Shown here: positions 1-11,139 of the stretch, one piece after another | How the letters are laid out: each line of letters starts with the position of its first letter | Position numbering within the stretch: the first letter of the stretch is position 1 | Assembly (NCBI GenBank): GCA_036417435.1 | Contig: CM070899.1 | Coordinates: 67,969,001-68,033,000, forward strand | From: Inia geoffrensis | Taxonomy: Eukaryota > Chordata > Mammalia > Artiodactyla > Iniidae | Length of the DNA stretch: 64,000 nt | Direction: 5' to 3' | Translations under genes and position numbers: made by a program | The notes under the pieces: model-generated | Database searches by the model: none | Told to the model about the DNA's origin: nothing | The model's input: only the letters and a program-made list of their open reading frames with translations

Positions 1-39
1 AACTAAGACCCGATGCAGCCAAAATAAATAAATAAATAT
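1..39 (+). mobile_element. CHR-type SINE, 3' tail only
   Basis: Ends AAGACCCGATGCAGCC followed by AAATAAATAAATAAAT, the tail of the tRNA-derived SINE. The body lies left of the window. Confidence 0.75.
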
Positions 40-1009
40 GAAAACAACAACACTATAAGAAAGTGAAAAGACAACCCACAGAATGGGAGAAAAAAATTTG
101 CAAGTCATAGCTAAATATATATGCAGAGAGAGAGAGAGAATATCCAGCATATGTAAAGAGCTCTCAAAACTCAACAATGAAAAGACAATTTTAAAATGGG
201 CAAAGAGTTAAAACAGACATTTCTCCAAAGAAGATATGCAAATGGTTAATACACACATGAAAAGATGCTCGGTATCCTCATTTATGAGGGAAATGCAAAA
301 CCACAATGAGATACCACCTCATTTGATCACTAGGATGGCTGTGATCAAAAAGACAATAACAAGTGTTGGGGAGGATGTGTAGAAATTAGAACTTTCTTAC
401 ACTGCTGCTGAGAATTTAGTGCAGTTGCTCTGGAAACAGTTTGACAGTTTCTCAAAAAGTTAAACATAATTAACAATATGATCCAGCAATTCCACTCCTA
501 GGTATGAAAGAATTAAAAACAGTCATGCAAAAACTTGTACATGAATATTCACAGCAGAATTATTGATAATAGCCAAAAAGTGGGAACAACCCAAGTGTTC
601 ATCAACTCATGAATATATAAACAAAATTTGTATATCCATTCAATGGAATATTATTCAGCCATAAAAGGAATGAAGTACTGATACATGATACAATGTGGAT
701 GAACCTTAAAGACAGTATGCTAAGTGAAATAAGCTAGACATAAAATGTCTCGTTATATGGTTCCATTTTATGAAATGTCCATTGATATGAAATATTTATG
801 AATAGGCAAATCGATATAAACAAAGTAAATTAGGTTGTCAGGAGCTGAGGAACATTGGAGGGGAAGGTGACTGCTAATGGGTATGGGGTTTCTTTTTGGA
901 ATGTGGAAAAGGTTCTGGAATTAGTGGTGTTGGTTGCATAACCATGTGAATATAGTAAAAACCACAGAATAGAACACTTTAAAAGGATGAATTCTGTGGT
1001 ATGTGAATT
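40..1009 (+). mobile_element. Old L1 (L1M-type) ORF2 3' end and 3' UTR
   Basis: Decayed L1 ORF2 3' sequence (region encoding the C-terminus), for example around AATATTATTCAGCCATAAAAGG near 645, then a 3' UTR ending near 1007. It has many stops. An (AG)n run lies at about 124-140. Confidence 0.8.
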
Positions 1010-1454
1010 TGTTATGGGTTGAATTATGTCTCCCAAATAGATGTCTTAAGCCCTAGTACCTCAGAATGTGACATTATTTGAAAATAGGGTCATTACAAAT
1101 GTAAATAGTTACAGTGAAGTCGTATTGGAGCAGGGTGGGACCTTAATCGAATTTGACTAGTGTCCTTGTAAGAAGAGGAGAATGCCATTGGAAGACAAGG
1201 AGACACACAGACACAGAGGGAAGACAGACATCTGAAGATGGCGGCAGAGACTGAAATTATGCTGCCACAGCCGAGAAATGCCTTGGCCTACCAGAAGCTG
1301 GAGGAGCAAGATCCTCCCCTAGAGGCTTTGGAGGGAACATGACCTGTCAACACCTTGATGTGGGGTTTTAGCTTTCAGAACTATGAGAGAATAAGTTTCT
1401 CCTGTTTAAAACGAGATTGTGGTACTTTGTAATGGCAGCCCTAGAGAACTCACA
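1010..1454 (+). mobile_element. Solitary LTR, MLT1-like (ERVL-MaLR class)
   Basis: Starts TGTTATGGGTTGAATTATG and ends near CTCACAC. Internal phrases such as GGTGGGACCTTAAT-CGAATTTGACTAGTGTCC and the 3' GTGGTACTTTGTAATGGCAGC resemble MLT1 LTRs. No retroviral genes adjoin it. Confidence 0.7.
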
Positions 1455-1490
1455 CCGATTTATATCTCAAGTTTTAAAAAAGGAGTTAGT

Positions 1491-1515
1491 GGGCTTCCCT
1501 GGTGGGGCAGCGGTT
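1491..1515 (+). mobile_element. CHR-type SINE head fragment
   Basis: Only the first 25 bases of the SINE (GGGCTTCCCTGGTGGGGCAG and a few more) are present, then A/T-rich sequence. It is a deletion remnant, or an extreme internal deletion ending in an A-rich tail. Confidence 0.6.
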
Positions 1516-1734
1516 TTAATAACAAAATTAAAAATAAAAAAATTCAACAATGGGGACATATAAAAGTATAAAATAAATGTCCATGAGTCTATCCTAATAT
1601 AAATTATTGAATAAATGTGGAAAATAAACAAATCTCCCATGTAGAAGAATTCCAAATAATTTTATGTGAAACCTAACTCCCCACCCCTCAAGTGTGGGTT
1701 GCACATAGTAATTTCCTTTCAAAAATAAGGGGGA

Positions 1735-2023
1735 GGACTTCCCTGGTGGCGCGGTGGTCAAGAATCCGCCTGCCAGTGCAGGAGACACAGGTTCGAGTCC
1801 TGGTCCAGGAAGATCCCACATGCCGCAGAGCAACTAAGCCCGTGTGCCACAGCTACTGAGCCCATGTGCCACAACTACTGAAGCCCACACGCCTAGAGCC
1901 CACGCTCTGCAGCAAGAGAAGCCCTCACAATGAGAAGTCCGCGCGCAGCAACAGAGACCCAACACAGCCAACAATAAATAAATAAATAAATGTAAATAAA
2001 TAAATTTATATATTAAAAAAAAA
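1735..2023 (+). mobile_element. CHR-type SINE, long form
   Basis: Head, A box and an exact consensus B box (GGTTCGAGTCC, 1790-1800), then the CAACTACTGAGCC-type body and an AATAAATAAATA tail. Confidence 0.9.
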
Positions 2024-2412
2024 AGAATCCACCTGCCAATGCAGGAGACAAGGGTTTGAGCCCTGGTCCAGGAAGATTCCACATGCCACAGGGCAGCTAA
2101 GCCCGTGTGCCACAACTACTGAGCCTGCACTCTAGAGCCTGCGAGCCACAACTACTGAAGCCCACGTGCCTAGAGCCCATGCTCTGCGACAAGAGAAGCC
2201 ACTGCAATGAGAAGCCCGTGCACCACAACTACTGAGCCCGCGTACCTAGAGCCCGTGCTCCGCAACAAGAGAAGCCACGGCAATGAGAAGCCTGCGCACT
2301 GCAAAGAAGAGTAGCCCCGCTCGCCACAACTAGAGAAAAGCCCACATGCAGCAATGAAGACCCAGCACAGACAAATAATAATAATTAAAATAATAAAATA
2401 AATAAATTTAGA
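2024..2412 (+). mobile_element. CHR-type SINE, long form lacking its head, fused to the preceding copy
   Basis: Begins inside the element at GAATCCACCTGCC, directly after the A-rich tail of the upstream copy, and ends in an AATAAATAAATT tail. Both lie in the same orientation with no spacer. Confidence 0.88.
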
Positions 2413-2414
2413 AT

Positions 2415-2980
2415 ATTAGATAACGGGGGGGAGGAAAAAAGAATAACTTTACATTGGAGAAACCTTAAAACACTACCTCAGCCAGGTGATCAAGATTAAC
2501 ATCAACAATTATAAGTCATGTTGATAGTATGTCCCCTTGATATGATATGATGAGAATGGCACTTTACCTCTGTGGTCTTCTTTCCAAAAACCCATAACCT
2601 CAGTCTAATTATGAGAAAAACATCAGACAAATCCAAATTGAGGAGTATTCTACGAAACACTTCGCCAGTACTTTCCAAAACCATCAAGGTCATCGAAAAC
2701 AAGGAAAGTCTGAAAAACTGTCACAACCAAGGAGGGCCTAAGGAGACGAAAATGTATCATATTCTGGATGGGATCCTGCAACAGAAATGGGACGTTAGGT
2801 AAAAACTAAGGCTGTCTAAATACAGTATGAACTTTAGTTAATAATAAAGCATCAGTATTGGTTCACTAGTTGAAAGGTACCATATTAACGTAATATGTTA
2901 ATAACAGGCAAAACCGAGTGTTTGGTATATGGCAACTCTGTACTAGCTTCACAACTTTTCTGTAAATCTAAAACTATTCT
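2415..2980 (+). mobile_element. Probable L1M-type 3' UTR remnant
   Basis: Resembles L1M 3' UTR sequence (GGATGGGATCCTGCAACAG; TTAGTTAATAATAAAGCATC; TCTGTAAATCTAAAACTATTC). Two short open frames here (2502-2702 minus, 2572-2802 plus) are not credible genes. Assignment is from memory. Confidence 0.5.
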
Positions 2981-3305
2981 AGGGCTTCCCTGGTGGCACA
3001 GTGCTTAAGAATCCGCCCACCAATGCTGGGGACACGGGTTCAAACCCTGGTCTGGGAAGATCCCACATGCCATGGGGCAGCTAAGCCCATGCGCCACAAC
3101 TACTGAGCCCACGCGCCAAAACTACTGAAGCCCGCATGCCTAGAGCCCGGGCTGTGCAACAAGAGAAGCCACTGCAATGAGAAGCCTGCACACTGCAATG
3201 AAAAGCAGCCCCCGCTCGCTGCAACTAGAGAAAACCCACATGCAGCAACAAAGACCCAAGGCAGCCAAAAATAAAATAAGTAAATTTTTAAAAAATTAAA
3301 AAATA
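2981..3305 (+). mobile_element. CHR-type SINE, long form
   Basis: Complete head to tail. Flanked by an 11-bp direct repeat with one mismatch (AAAACTATTCT at 2970, AAAACTATGCT at 3306). Confidence 0.9.
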
Positions 3306-3344
3306 AAAACTATGCTAAATTGTAAAGTTTATTTTAAAAGAAAA

Positions 3345-3470
3345 AAATCATATTCAGAATGTCTGGGGTATGGTCCAATAATCTGCATTTTTAAAAAACA
3401 CTTGTTTCGCATCTTGCTTCTTGCTTCTGATGGGTGGTCACAAGTCCATTTTTGGAGCAGCACTACCCTA
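3345..3470 (-). mobile_element. MER5A-like hAT fragment
   Basis: GTCTGGGGTATGGTCCAATAATCTGCATTT resembles the MER5A minus strand. The rest is diverged. From here to 3933 there is otherwise unassigned AT-rich sequence with no gene. Confidence 0.45.
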
Positions 3471-3933
3471 ACTAAGGTCAGCTCCCACTGTGGCTTTCAG
3501 CCTAAAGCAGAATGGCTGTGAGGTCACTTGACCTCTGCCTGCAGTAAATTTGCTGATTAACACTACAATAAGTATTTACAAAGTAGGTCAGCTATGCATC
3601 TGTTCACCTGTGTTTTTAGGGATTAGTCAGAAGAAAAGGTAACTGTCTCTGGTCACCAGCAGGAAAAGGTGTGGTGGAATAGAAAAGTAGTTATCTGGCT
3701 TCCATTTTGAGAGTTAACACCCATCTTAATGGGTGTCAAAACACCTTAGTCACTTCCATTTTGTCTATGCTGCTCCCTTTCCATGTGCCACTTCCTTGAG
3801 TTCCATCCCAGATAAAAGAAGTCAACTGCCTAGCACTACCCCACAAAATGAATTGCTGAAGATGGCCACAATAAATAATGTTCCTGGATCCTTGTTTCCA
3901 ACAGTCATTTCTCTACACTTAATCAACAGCCAA

Positions 3934-4134
3934 GAGCTTCCCTGGTGGCGCAGAGGCTGAGAATCCGCCTGCCGATGCAGGAAACATGGGTTAGTGCCCC
4001 GGTACGGGAAGATCCCACATGCCGAGGAGCGGCTGGGCCCGTGAGCCATGGCCTGTGCGTCAGAGCCTGTTTACCGCAACGGGAGAGGCCACAACAGTGA
4101 GAGGCCCGCGTACCATAAAAAAAAAAAAAAAAAA
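3934..4134 (+). mobile_element. CHR-type SINE, short form
   Basis: The 200-bp shortened form, with an 18-base poly-A tail. Target repeats are AATCAACAGCCA (3921) and AATCATCAGCCA (4133), with one mismatch. Confidence 0.9.
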
Positions 4135-4593
4135 TCATCAGCCAGTCATATTCCTAATGCTTTTTCTGTTCCCTCATACAGATACCACCAGTTCCTTTTG
4201 CAGGTGAGAAGACTATAGCATTGAATGGGATACAGCAGTGTTTAGATAAGACATCATAAAGATTTACATGTAACAGACTAATGATCCCTAGTCATTTATG
4301 CTACTTTATTGAAAACTCAGTATCCAGGGGAGAAAACTGGTAAGAAAAACAGGGAGGATCTCAGACCTAGAAGGACAAATACTGCTGGGAGTTAGGTTCT
4401 TTTGAAGTCCTTGGAAAACAGATAACCATGGACATCAGGTGATATAATTTTCATTACATAGTCATTACCACACTCTTTGAGGACAGGGAAATAATGTACC
4501 CTTTGGTGTTTATATCCCATATTGTATTTCTACGTGTCCCCTGCTGCAGTGTTGCTCAGCCAACCTGTACACATAGGTCTCTTCATCTTTGCA
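4135..4593. other. Intergenic sequence, nothing recognised
   Basis: AT-rich single-copy-looking sequence with no credible reading frame. Confidence 0.5.
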
Positions 4594-4611
4594 CAATCCT
4601 TCTGTTTTCTT

Positions 4612-4914
4612 TCTTTCATTTATTTATTTTTGGCTGCGTTGGGTCTTTGTTGCTGCGCGTGGGCTTTCTCTAGTTGCAGCGGGCGGGGGCTGCTCTTCAT
4701 TGCAGTGCACGGGCTTCTCGTTGCGGTGGCTTCTCTTTGTTGTAGAGCACGGGCTCTGGGCACGCGGGCTTCAGTAGTTGTGCCTCTTGGGCTATAGAGT
4801 GCAGGCTCAGTAGTTGTGGCGCACGGCCTTAGCTGCCCTGCAGCATGTGGGATCTTCCCGGACCAGGGCTGCATTGGCAGGCGGATTCTTAACCACCGCA
4901 CCACCAGAGAAGCC
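4612..4914 (-). mobile_element. CHR-type SINE, long form
   Basis: Full element flanked by a perfect 18-bp target-site duplication, CAATCCTTCTGTTTTCTT, at 4594-4611 and 4915-4932. Confidence 0.95.
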
Positions 4915-5149
4915 CAATCCTTCTGTTTTCTTAACCACTTCTATTATTGTTCATTACATTTCCCTCCCCTCCATTAACTCTATTCTGTTCAGAGTCCAGA
5001 AGTAGAGACCATTGACTCATGATGACCTTGAGTGAGATCACTGCTAATTAGAAATGATCATATCTGTGAAAAGCACTTCCCTTCAACTCATAAAACAACC
5101 ACAATAGAAACTTAAGTACCTATAGTGTGCAATGCACTATGCGCATATA

Positions 5150-5270
5150 AGGAAGTGCCAGTATAGAAAGAGCACTGAACTCTTAGCACCAATGGATCTG
5201 GATTCTAATTTTGTTAGTGTGGGCAGGTCAGCCTCCTGGCCTCAGTTTCTTCTCTGCTAAATAGTTGAGC
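5150..5270 (+). mobile_element. MIR fragment
   Basis: Matches the MIR core order: AAAGAGCACTGAACTC, TGGATCTGGATTCTAAT, then GGCCTCAGTTTCTTC. Confidence 0.6.
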
Positions 5271-5380
5271 ATAGTGTGACCAACTATCCCTATTTGTCTA
5301 GGATTCCCAGGCTCAGCGCTGGAAGTTCTGTGTCCCAGGAAACTCAGTACCAGGTGAGCCAGGATGGTTAGTTCCCCTCT
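5271..5380. mobile_element. Short palindromic MITE-like fossil
   Basis: Left GACCAACTATCCCTATTTG and right GCCAGGATGGTTAGTTC are imperfect inverted repeats around a GGAAGTTCTGTGTCCCAGG centre, resembling a common mammalian non-autonomous DNA element. Family not named. Confidence 0.4.
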
Positions 5381-6023
5381 TGGACAGGCTATCTGAGACC
5401 TTTTCTGGTTCTGACAGTTCTGGGTCTAAGCCTCAGGTGCTTCTCAAGGCATGTTGTCTATGACCTTTTGAGAGTGTGGACTGAGTCACAGAGAGACAGG
5501 GTAGTGGCTATATGCAAAGAACTTGTAAGGCTTCCTGCCTCCTGAGCTGTGACTCACGGGGGATGCTGCAGGGCATCATTCCTAACATCTCAGGGAAGCA
5601 GAGCAGCTGAGAATGGTACACTCAGGCAAGAGACATTCTTAGGTTTCTCAGTGGGAAAGAAATTCAAAAACAATGGATTAATGAGAGGAATTTGTAGCAA
5701 ATGTTGAGGCTGCCAGCATTCTTGCAAGTGAGCCAATGACCTTTTAAGCTATATCTACAACTGCCTAGCTTCTTGGCCACCATCCCAATGAAGGTTCCTT
5801 TCCCGGTTTAAACTACATTCAAAACTGGCTTGGCAGCAAGGCTTTTAGCATCCTCAGATATAGACTTACTCCAGCAGGAGAGCATATGAAATCAACTTTC
5901 TAATAAAAGCTTAAAAAAATTTTTTTTAACGCAAAAAACAAACCAAAAAAACCCAACAGCAACAGAGCGAGTGAGTGCCACTGCTAATGTCGACAACTGA
6001 ATCTGTTTCAAGAAAAGGATCCT
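5381..6023. other. Intergenic sequence, nothing recognised
   Basis: No credible coding frame or repeat was identified. A/T-homopolymer-rich near 5910-5950. Confidence 0.5.
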
Positions 6024-6163
6024 AGGGTCTTCCTGGCGGTTCAGTGGTTAAGACTCTGTACTTCCACTGCAGGGGGCACGGGTCTGATCCCTGGTCGGGG
6101 AACTATGAATCCACATGCCAGGTGGCACAGCCGCCCCCACCCCCAAAAAAAAAAAACAGCAAC
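6024..6163 (+). mobile_element. Short tRNA-derived SINE (Bov-tA-like)
   Basis: About 140 bp: head, CACTGCAGGGGGCACGGG, GGTCGGGGAACTA, then poly-A. GGATCCTAG precedes it and GGATCTTAG follows it, a mutated target repeat. Confidence 0.85.
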
Positions 6164-6170
6164 AAAAAAA

Positions 6171-7197
6171 GGATCTTAGCTTAACTTGAATCGATAGGGA
6201 AGACAGCTGAACTCAAGGTCTTGAGTAGATTTACCACACTGCAAAGGACTACAGAGATTGGCCCTGAGTTGACTCTGAAAAGAGATGCAGCTTGCTGTAG
6301 ATTTATATTTAATTTAGAAGCAAATTTCATAATCACCTTGCTCATTTTTCTGGGTGCCTGATTTCATTTTGTCTTTATGCTTAACACCTATTTCAATCTC
6401 ACCTTCTAGAATTATGGCCTAATTTCCTTCTCAGTCGTTCTTCTTAAACAGCTGGATCCAAAACACAAGCCCCAAATACTTATTGAGTGGTGACAGGATG
6501 AACGTACATGGAGAAAGTCAAAAGAGCTAGATTGATACATGCTATTTAAGGAACTTAGAAACAAATCAAGGAACTTCTCTAACTCAACAAATTAAGATAG
6601 CAGTTATGTAAAGTCTCTTACCCACACTTGGCCAATCAAAAATACAGTAAAATGAAGTTAAACTGGTTTAAGAAATATGTCCCAAATAGTAGTATTTCCC
6701 CCAACCAAATTTACTTCTCTCCCCTTTCTGTTAGCTCTACTTTAGTAGAATCTAAGGCTATTAACAAAGGAAACTTTTAGCCACAAGTTCATAAGTTAAT
6801 TATCTGGAGACTAATCATGACTCAAATGAGAATTCCTGTTTACACATATCCACAACAGCAGTAAAGGGATCTAATAGCATGAATAGCTACAGCAGTTATT
6901 TTTGGTGATAAGAGGTCAACATGGGAGAGACTGGCTAAATAAGAAGGCTCTAGGCATGTGACTTTAAATTCTTTCAGTTGAAGAGTATCTATTATATGTT
7001 ACTTAATAGGCTGTGAGGAAATTAAAAGATATGTGCTGGTTTGTTTTGTCCACCCTGGCAGGTGGCCAAAGTTCTCATAATTGGCAAGATAGGGCCACCT
7101 GCCCTGTCCCCTGGCCTCTGGGTTTGTTAACCTCTGAACTATGGAGCTGAGGAGAGCTTTTAACTTCTTTAAATCCTACCTGGGAAGGAATTTCCAT
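6171..7197. other. Intergenic sequence, nothing recognised
   Basis: About 1 kb without recognisable repeat or coding signal by eye. Confidence 0.5.
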
Positions 7198-8213
7198 TTT
7201 TTTTTTTTTTGAATTTTTGAATTTTATTTTATTTTTTTATATACAGCAGGTTCTTATTAGTTATCCATTTTATACATATTCGTGTATATATGTCAATCCC
7301 AATCTCCCAATTCATCACACCACCACCCCCTGCCGCTTTCCCCCCTTGGTGTCCATACATTTGTTCTCTATATATCTGTGTCTCAATTTCCCCCCTGCAA
7401 ACCGGTTCACCTGTACCATTTTTCTAGGTTCCACATATACGCATTAATATACGATATTTGTTTTTCTCTTTCTGACTTACTTCACTCTGTATGACAGTCT
7501 CTAGATTCATCCACATCTCTACAAATGACCCAATTTCATTCCTTTTTATGGCTGAGTAATATTCCATTGTATATATGTACCACATCTTCTTTATCCATTC
7601 CACTGCTGATGGACATTTAGGTTGCTTCCATGTCCTGGCTATTGTAAATAGAGCTGCAATGAACATTGGGGTGTGTGCATTTTTGAATTACCGTTTTCTC
7701 TGGGTATATGCCCAGTAGTGGGATTGCTGGGTCATATGGTAGTTCTATTTTTAGTTTTTTAAGGAACCTCCATACTGTTCCCCACAGTGGCTGTATCAAT
7801 TTACATTCTCACCAGCAGTACAAGAGCGTTCCTTTTCTCCACATCCTCTCCAGCATTTACTGTTTGTAGATTTTTTAATGGTGCCATTCTGATGGGTGTG
7901 AGAGGATACCTCACTGTAGTTTTGATTTGCATTTCTCTAACAATTAGTGATGCTGAGCATCTTTTCATGTGCTTTTTTTTTTTTTGCAGTACGCGGGCCT
8001 CTCACTGTTGTGGCCTCTCCCGTTGTGCAGCACAGGCTCCGGACGCGCAGGCCCAGCGGCCATGGCTCACGGGCCCAGCCGCTCCGCGGCATGTGGGATC
8101 TTCCCGGACCGGGACACGAACCCATGTCCCCTGCATCGGCAGGCGGACTCTCAACCACTGCGCCACCAGGGAAGCCCTCTTTTCATGTGTTTGTTGGCCA
8201 TTTGTATGTCTAA
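7198..8213 (-). mobile_element. L1 3' end, 5'-truncated (young, artiodactyl/cetacean type)
   Basis: A poly-T at 7198-7210 begins a minus-strand L1. The complement encodes the ORF2 C-terminal region (for example WKQPKCPSAVEWIKKMWYI and [15 protein letters not shown]), with frameshifts. Homology stops near 8213, where plus-strand RPS8 sequence begins. A short-form SINE is inserted at 7972-8177. Confidence 0.92.
7972..8177 (-). mobile_element. CHR-type SINE, short form, nested in L1
   Basis: Poly-T then complement of the short form. Perfect 12-bp target repeat TCTTTTCATGTG at 7960-7971 and 8178-8189, within the L1. Confidence 0.95.
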
Positions 8214-8510
8214 TAAGAAGAGATTTTAAACAAAAAACAATCAAAGAAAATTCAGAAGAAATATGATGAAAGGAAAAAGAATGCTCAAATCAGCAGTCTT
8301 CTAGAGGAGCAGTTCCAGGAGGGCAAGCTTCTTGCACGCATCACTTTTAGGCCAGGCCAGTGTGGCCAAGCAGATGGCTATGTGCTGGAGGGCAAGGAGC
8401 TGGAGTTCTATCTAAGTAAAATCAAGGCCCAGAAAGGCAAATGAGTCCTCCTCCTTCCTGTCTTAGTCCATGTAATAAACGTGTTTATTGTTCTTAAAAA
8501 AGAAAAAAAG
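8214..8510 (+). pseudogene. RPS8: RPS8 processed pseudogene, 5'-truncated
   Basis: This is a retrocopy of the 3' end of ribosomal protein S8 mRNA (40S subunit). Reading from 8220, 74 codons stay open to the stop TGA at 8442-8444 and match the RPS8 C-terminus, including the stretches SSLLEEQFQ and [14 protein letters not shown]. Differences from the parent are substitutions only (for example a Cys-Ile-Ala-Ser stretch reads Arg-Ile-Thr-Phe). The short 3' UTR has AATAAA at 8474-8479, then an A-rich tail (8496-8509), with no introns, as expected for L1-mediated retroposition. About two thirds of the coding region and the start codon are missing, so no product is expected. Its 5' end abuts the 5' end of a minus-strand L1 with no obvious intervening DNA. 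Confidence 0.9.
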
Positions 8511-9186
8511 TAGAGAGCTTGATCGTAATTATATAAAAAATGCAAAGCAATAATATGGAAAGAAATAGAATAAAACATTAACTGAACTGCTTCTAGGTGA
8601 TAGAAAGAAAGGTGTATCAGTCAAGGTTCTTAGTTGCATATACATAAAACTTTAAATGAAAAGAAAAATGAGAATTTACTGAAGGCTGTCATGGTTTCAA
8701 TGAGTCAATGGGAAAGGAACACCAAACTCAGAAGACATGCAGGAGTCAAGACAGCTCTGGAAGACCAAGCAGTAGGAAGCTGCTGGACATTGCTCCCATT
8801 GATCACTGCCACAGCTAGCACAACGGAACCATGATGGGCCATCTGGCTAGAGTAGGGTCCAGGCAGGAGCATCTCATTGGCTAAGCCAAGATCATATCTC
8901 ACACTGGCTGCAGAAGGGCTACAGTTCAAGAAAAAGGAAGATGTTCCCACATAAGGTTCCACTGTGGGAAGCAGAGCATTGCATCTCAGGTACATGATTA
9001 TAAACAATAAAGGATTTCTCCCATAAAGGAAGAAGAGTTGGAAACTGGACAAACAAAAAAAATGACAAACGTCCACAACAATTTTTTCTGTTTTTATGTT
9101 TTCAACACTCTACAAATCATCTTTACAGAACCTGTATGTGAAATCTGATAAAATAAACCAATACAACTTTTCTCTTCCTTATAGCA
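8511..9186. other. Intergenic sequence, nothing recognised
   Basis: Contains a 123-codon minus-strand open frame (8705-9076) that resembles no family I know and has no supporting context. Probably chance. Confidence 0.45.
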
Positions 9187-9770
9187 TGATGGGTAGGAGA
9201 ATAATGCCACCCCAAAATATGACTGTAGGAGTTCAGAGCATGCCACTCCAAAATGTGCCATTTTGGTACACTGGTTATTTTGAGCTGTTAGCATATGAAA
9301 AGCAGCAAATGCAGGGGGAGGCTTTCATTGAACGCTCCTTATCTGCCTAAGGACAGATCCTCCAAAAAGAAACCCAGTTGTCATAAATCCCCACCCTGCG
9401 AGTTTAATCAACCAGGGAAGATTGACTCTTATCACAGGAGAGGAGACTAGAAATTGGAACCACACCCAGACAAACTGCCACTCACATTTATTTTTCTAAA
9501 GGCCCATTCACCTTTCCTAAAAATCATTTACTCATCCCTAAGATGCCCTACATCTTCCATCCTCTTTCCCTATTAAACTGATATTTAATCCTGAATTCTA
9601 AGACACCTCAGTGATTACTTATTTTTCCCTGGGTATCTTCCATGTATCCATGAGGTATACGTGTTGATAAACTTCTGTTTTTCTTCTGTTTTGTTAATCT
9701 GCCTTTTATTTCAGGGGTCTCAGCTAAGAACTCAGAAGGGTAGAGGAAAAATTATTTCTCCTCCCCAACA
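9187..9770 (+). mobile_element. Solitary LTR of an endogenous retrovirus, family not named
   Basis: Begins TGATGGGTAGG and ends CTCCTCCCCAACA (TG...CA), flanked by the 4-bp repeat AGCA at 9183-9186 and 9771-9774. It has a U5-like polypyrimidine end with CAGGGGTCTCAGCTAAGAAC. No viral genes adjoin it. A related, less complete copy lies at about 14152-14560. Confidence 0.75.
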
Positions 9771-9893
9771 AGCACTATGGTAAATTAACAAGGATTTGTT
9801 TTCAATCTTTAAGACGTGTCTGAAATTGGTATAAAATCTTTATCAAATTAAGAAAGCTCTATACTCCAACTCTGCTAAGAGTTCTTGCTTTTT

Positions 9894-10219
9894 TAAATAA
9901 TTAATTAATTAATTAATTAATTTGTTTTCACTGCGTCGAGTCTTCATTGCTGCCTGCAGGCTTTCTCTAGTTGCAGCGAACAGGGACTACTCTTCATTGC
10001 GGTGCGTGGGGCTTCTCATTGGGGTGGCTTCTCTTGTTGTGGAGCATGGGCTCTAGGTGCACAGGCAGGCTTCAGTAGTTGTGGCACGCAGGCTCCATAA
10101 TTGTGGTGCACGGGCTTAGTTGCTCGGCGGCATGTGGGATCTTCCTGGATCAGGGTTCATACCCGTGTCCCCTGCATTGGCAGGTAGATTCTTAACCACT
10201 GAGCCACCAGGGAAGTCTC
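9894..10219 (-). mobile_element. CHR-type SINE, long form
   Basis: (TTAA)n-rich tail, then the complement body. Perfect 16-bp target repeat AGAGTTCTTGCTTTTT at 9878-9893 and 10220-10235. Confidence 0.95.
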
Positions 10220-10391
10220 AGAGTTCTTGCTTTTTAAAAAAATCATAAATAGGCACTAAGACTTATCCAGTGTTTTCTTCTCAATTTACATAATGATTTT
10301 TTTACTTCAGGTTCTTAATGTGGTAAATTACACTGGTAGATTTTCCACTTTTGAACCAGTATGGCTTTACTAGAATAAACTACTAGATTTT

Positions 10392-10598
10392 TTTTTTTTT
10401 TTTTTTGCGGTATGCGGGCCTCTCACTGTTGTGGCCTCTCCCGTTGCGGAGCACAGGCTCCGGACGCGCAGGCTCAGCGGCCATGGCTCACGGGCCCAGC
10501 CGCTCCGCGGCATGTGGGATCTTCCCAGACCGGGGCACGAACCCGTATCCCCTGCATCGGCAGGCGGACTCTCAACCACTGCGCCACCAGGGAAGCCC
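10392..10598 (-). mobile_element. CHR-type SINE, short form
   Basis: Poly-T tail. Perfect 13-bp target repeat ACTACTAGATTTT at 10379-10391 and 10599-10611. Low divergence from the short consensus suggests a recent insertion. Confidence 0.95.
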
Positions 10599-10739
10599 AC
10601 TACTAGATTTTGATGTATGATTTTTTATAATACTTTTTTTGGATTTGTTTAGCTAATGCTTGATTTAGATTTTTTTTTTTTTGCACTTACATTCATAAGT
10701 GTTTGGGGTCAATCATTTTCTTTTCATGTATTGTCCTTA

Positions 10740-11063
10740 TTTTTAAATAAATTTATTTATTTTTGGCTGCATTGGGTCTTTGTTGCTGCGTGTGGGCTTT
10801 CTCTAGTTGTGATGAGCAGGGGCTACTCTTCATTGCGGTACGTGGGCTTCTCACTGCGGTGGCTTCTCTTGTTGCGGAGCACGGGCTCTAGGTGCGCGGG
10901 CTTCAGTAGTCGTGACACGCGGGCTCTAGAGCTCACACTCAGTAGTTGTGGTGCACAGGCTTAGTTGCTCCAAGGCACGTGGTATCTTCCTGGACCAGGG
11001 ATCGAACCCGTGTCCCCTGCATTGGTAGGCAGATTCTTAACCACTGCACCACCGGGGAAGTCC
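10740..11063 (-). mobile_element. CHR-type SINE, long form
   Basis: AATAAATTTATTTATT tail, then the complement body to GGGGAAGTCC. No clear target repeat seen. Confidence 0.88.
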
Positions 11064-11139
11064 ATTATCTAGTTTTTGAATCAAGACTTTTGGCCTCTGG
11101 AAAAGTCCTTATCACAAGAAAAAAAATTTTTTTTTGCAA

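Noticed and set aside
1735..1810. A and B boxes suggesting a tRNA gene
   Set aside because: The boxes belong to the tRNA-derived SINE head. No cloverleaf with a proper anticodon arm and acceptor stem follows, and it runs on into the SINE body.
7937..8266. Open frames repeating the same peptide (GLSLLWPLPLRSTGS... and relatives) at more than ten loci
   Set aside because: They are translations of the same CHR-type SINE in different frames and strands, not a protein family.
8705..9076. 123-codon minus-strand open frame
   Set aside because: No recognisable domain, no promoter or splice context and low-complexity residues. Such lengths occur by chance in a 64-kb window.
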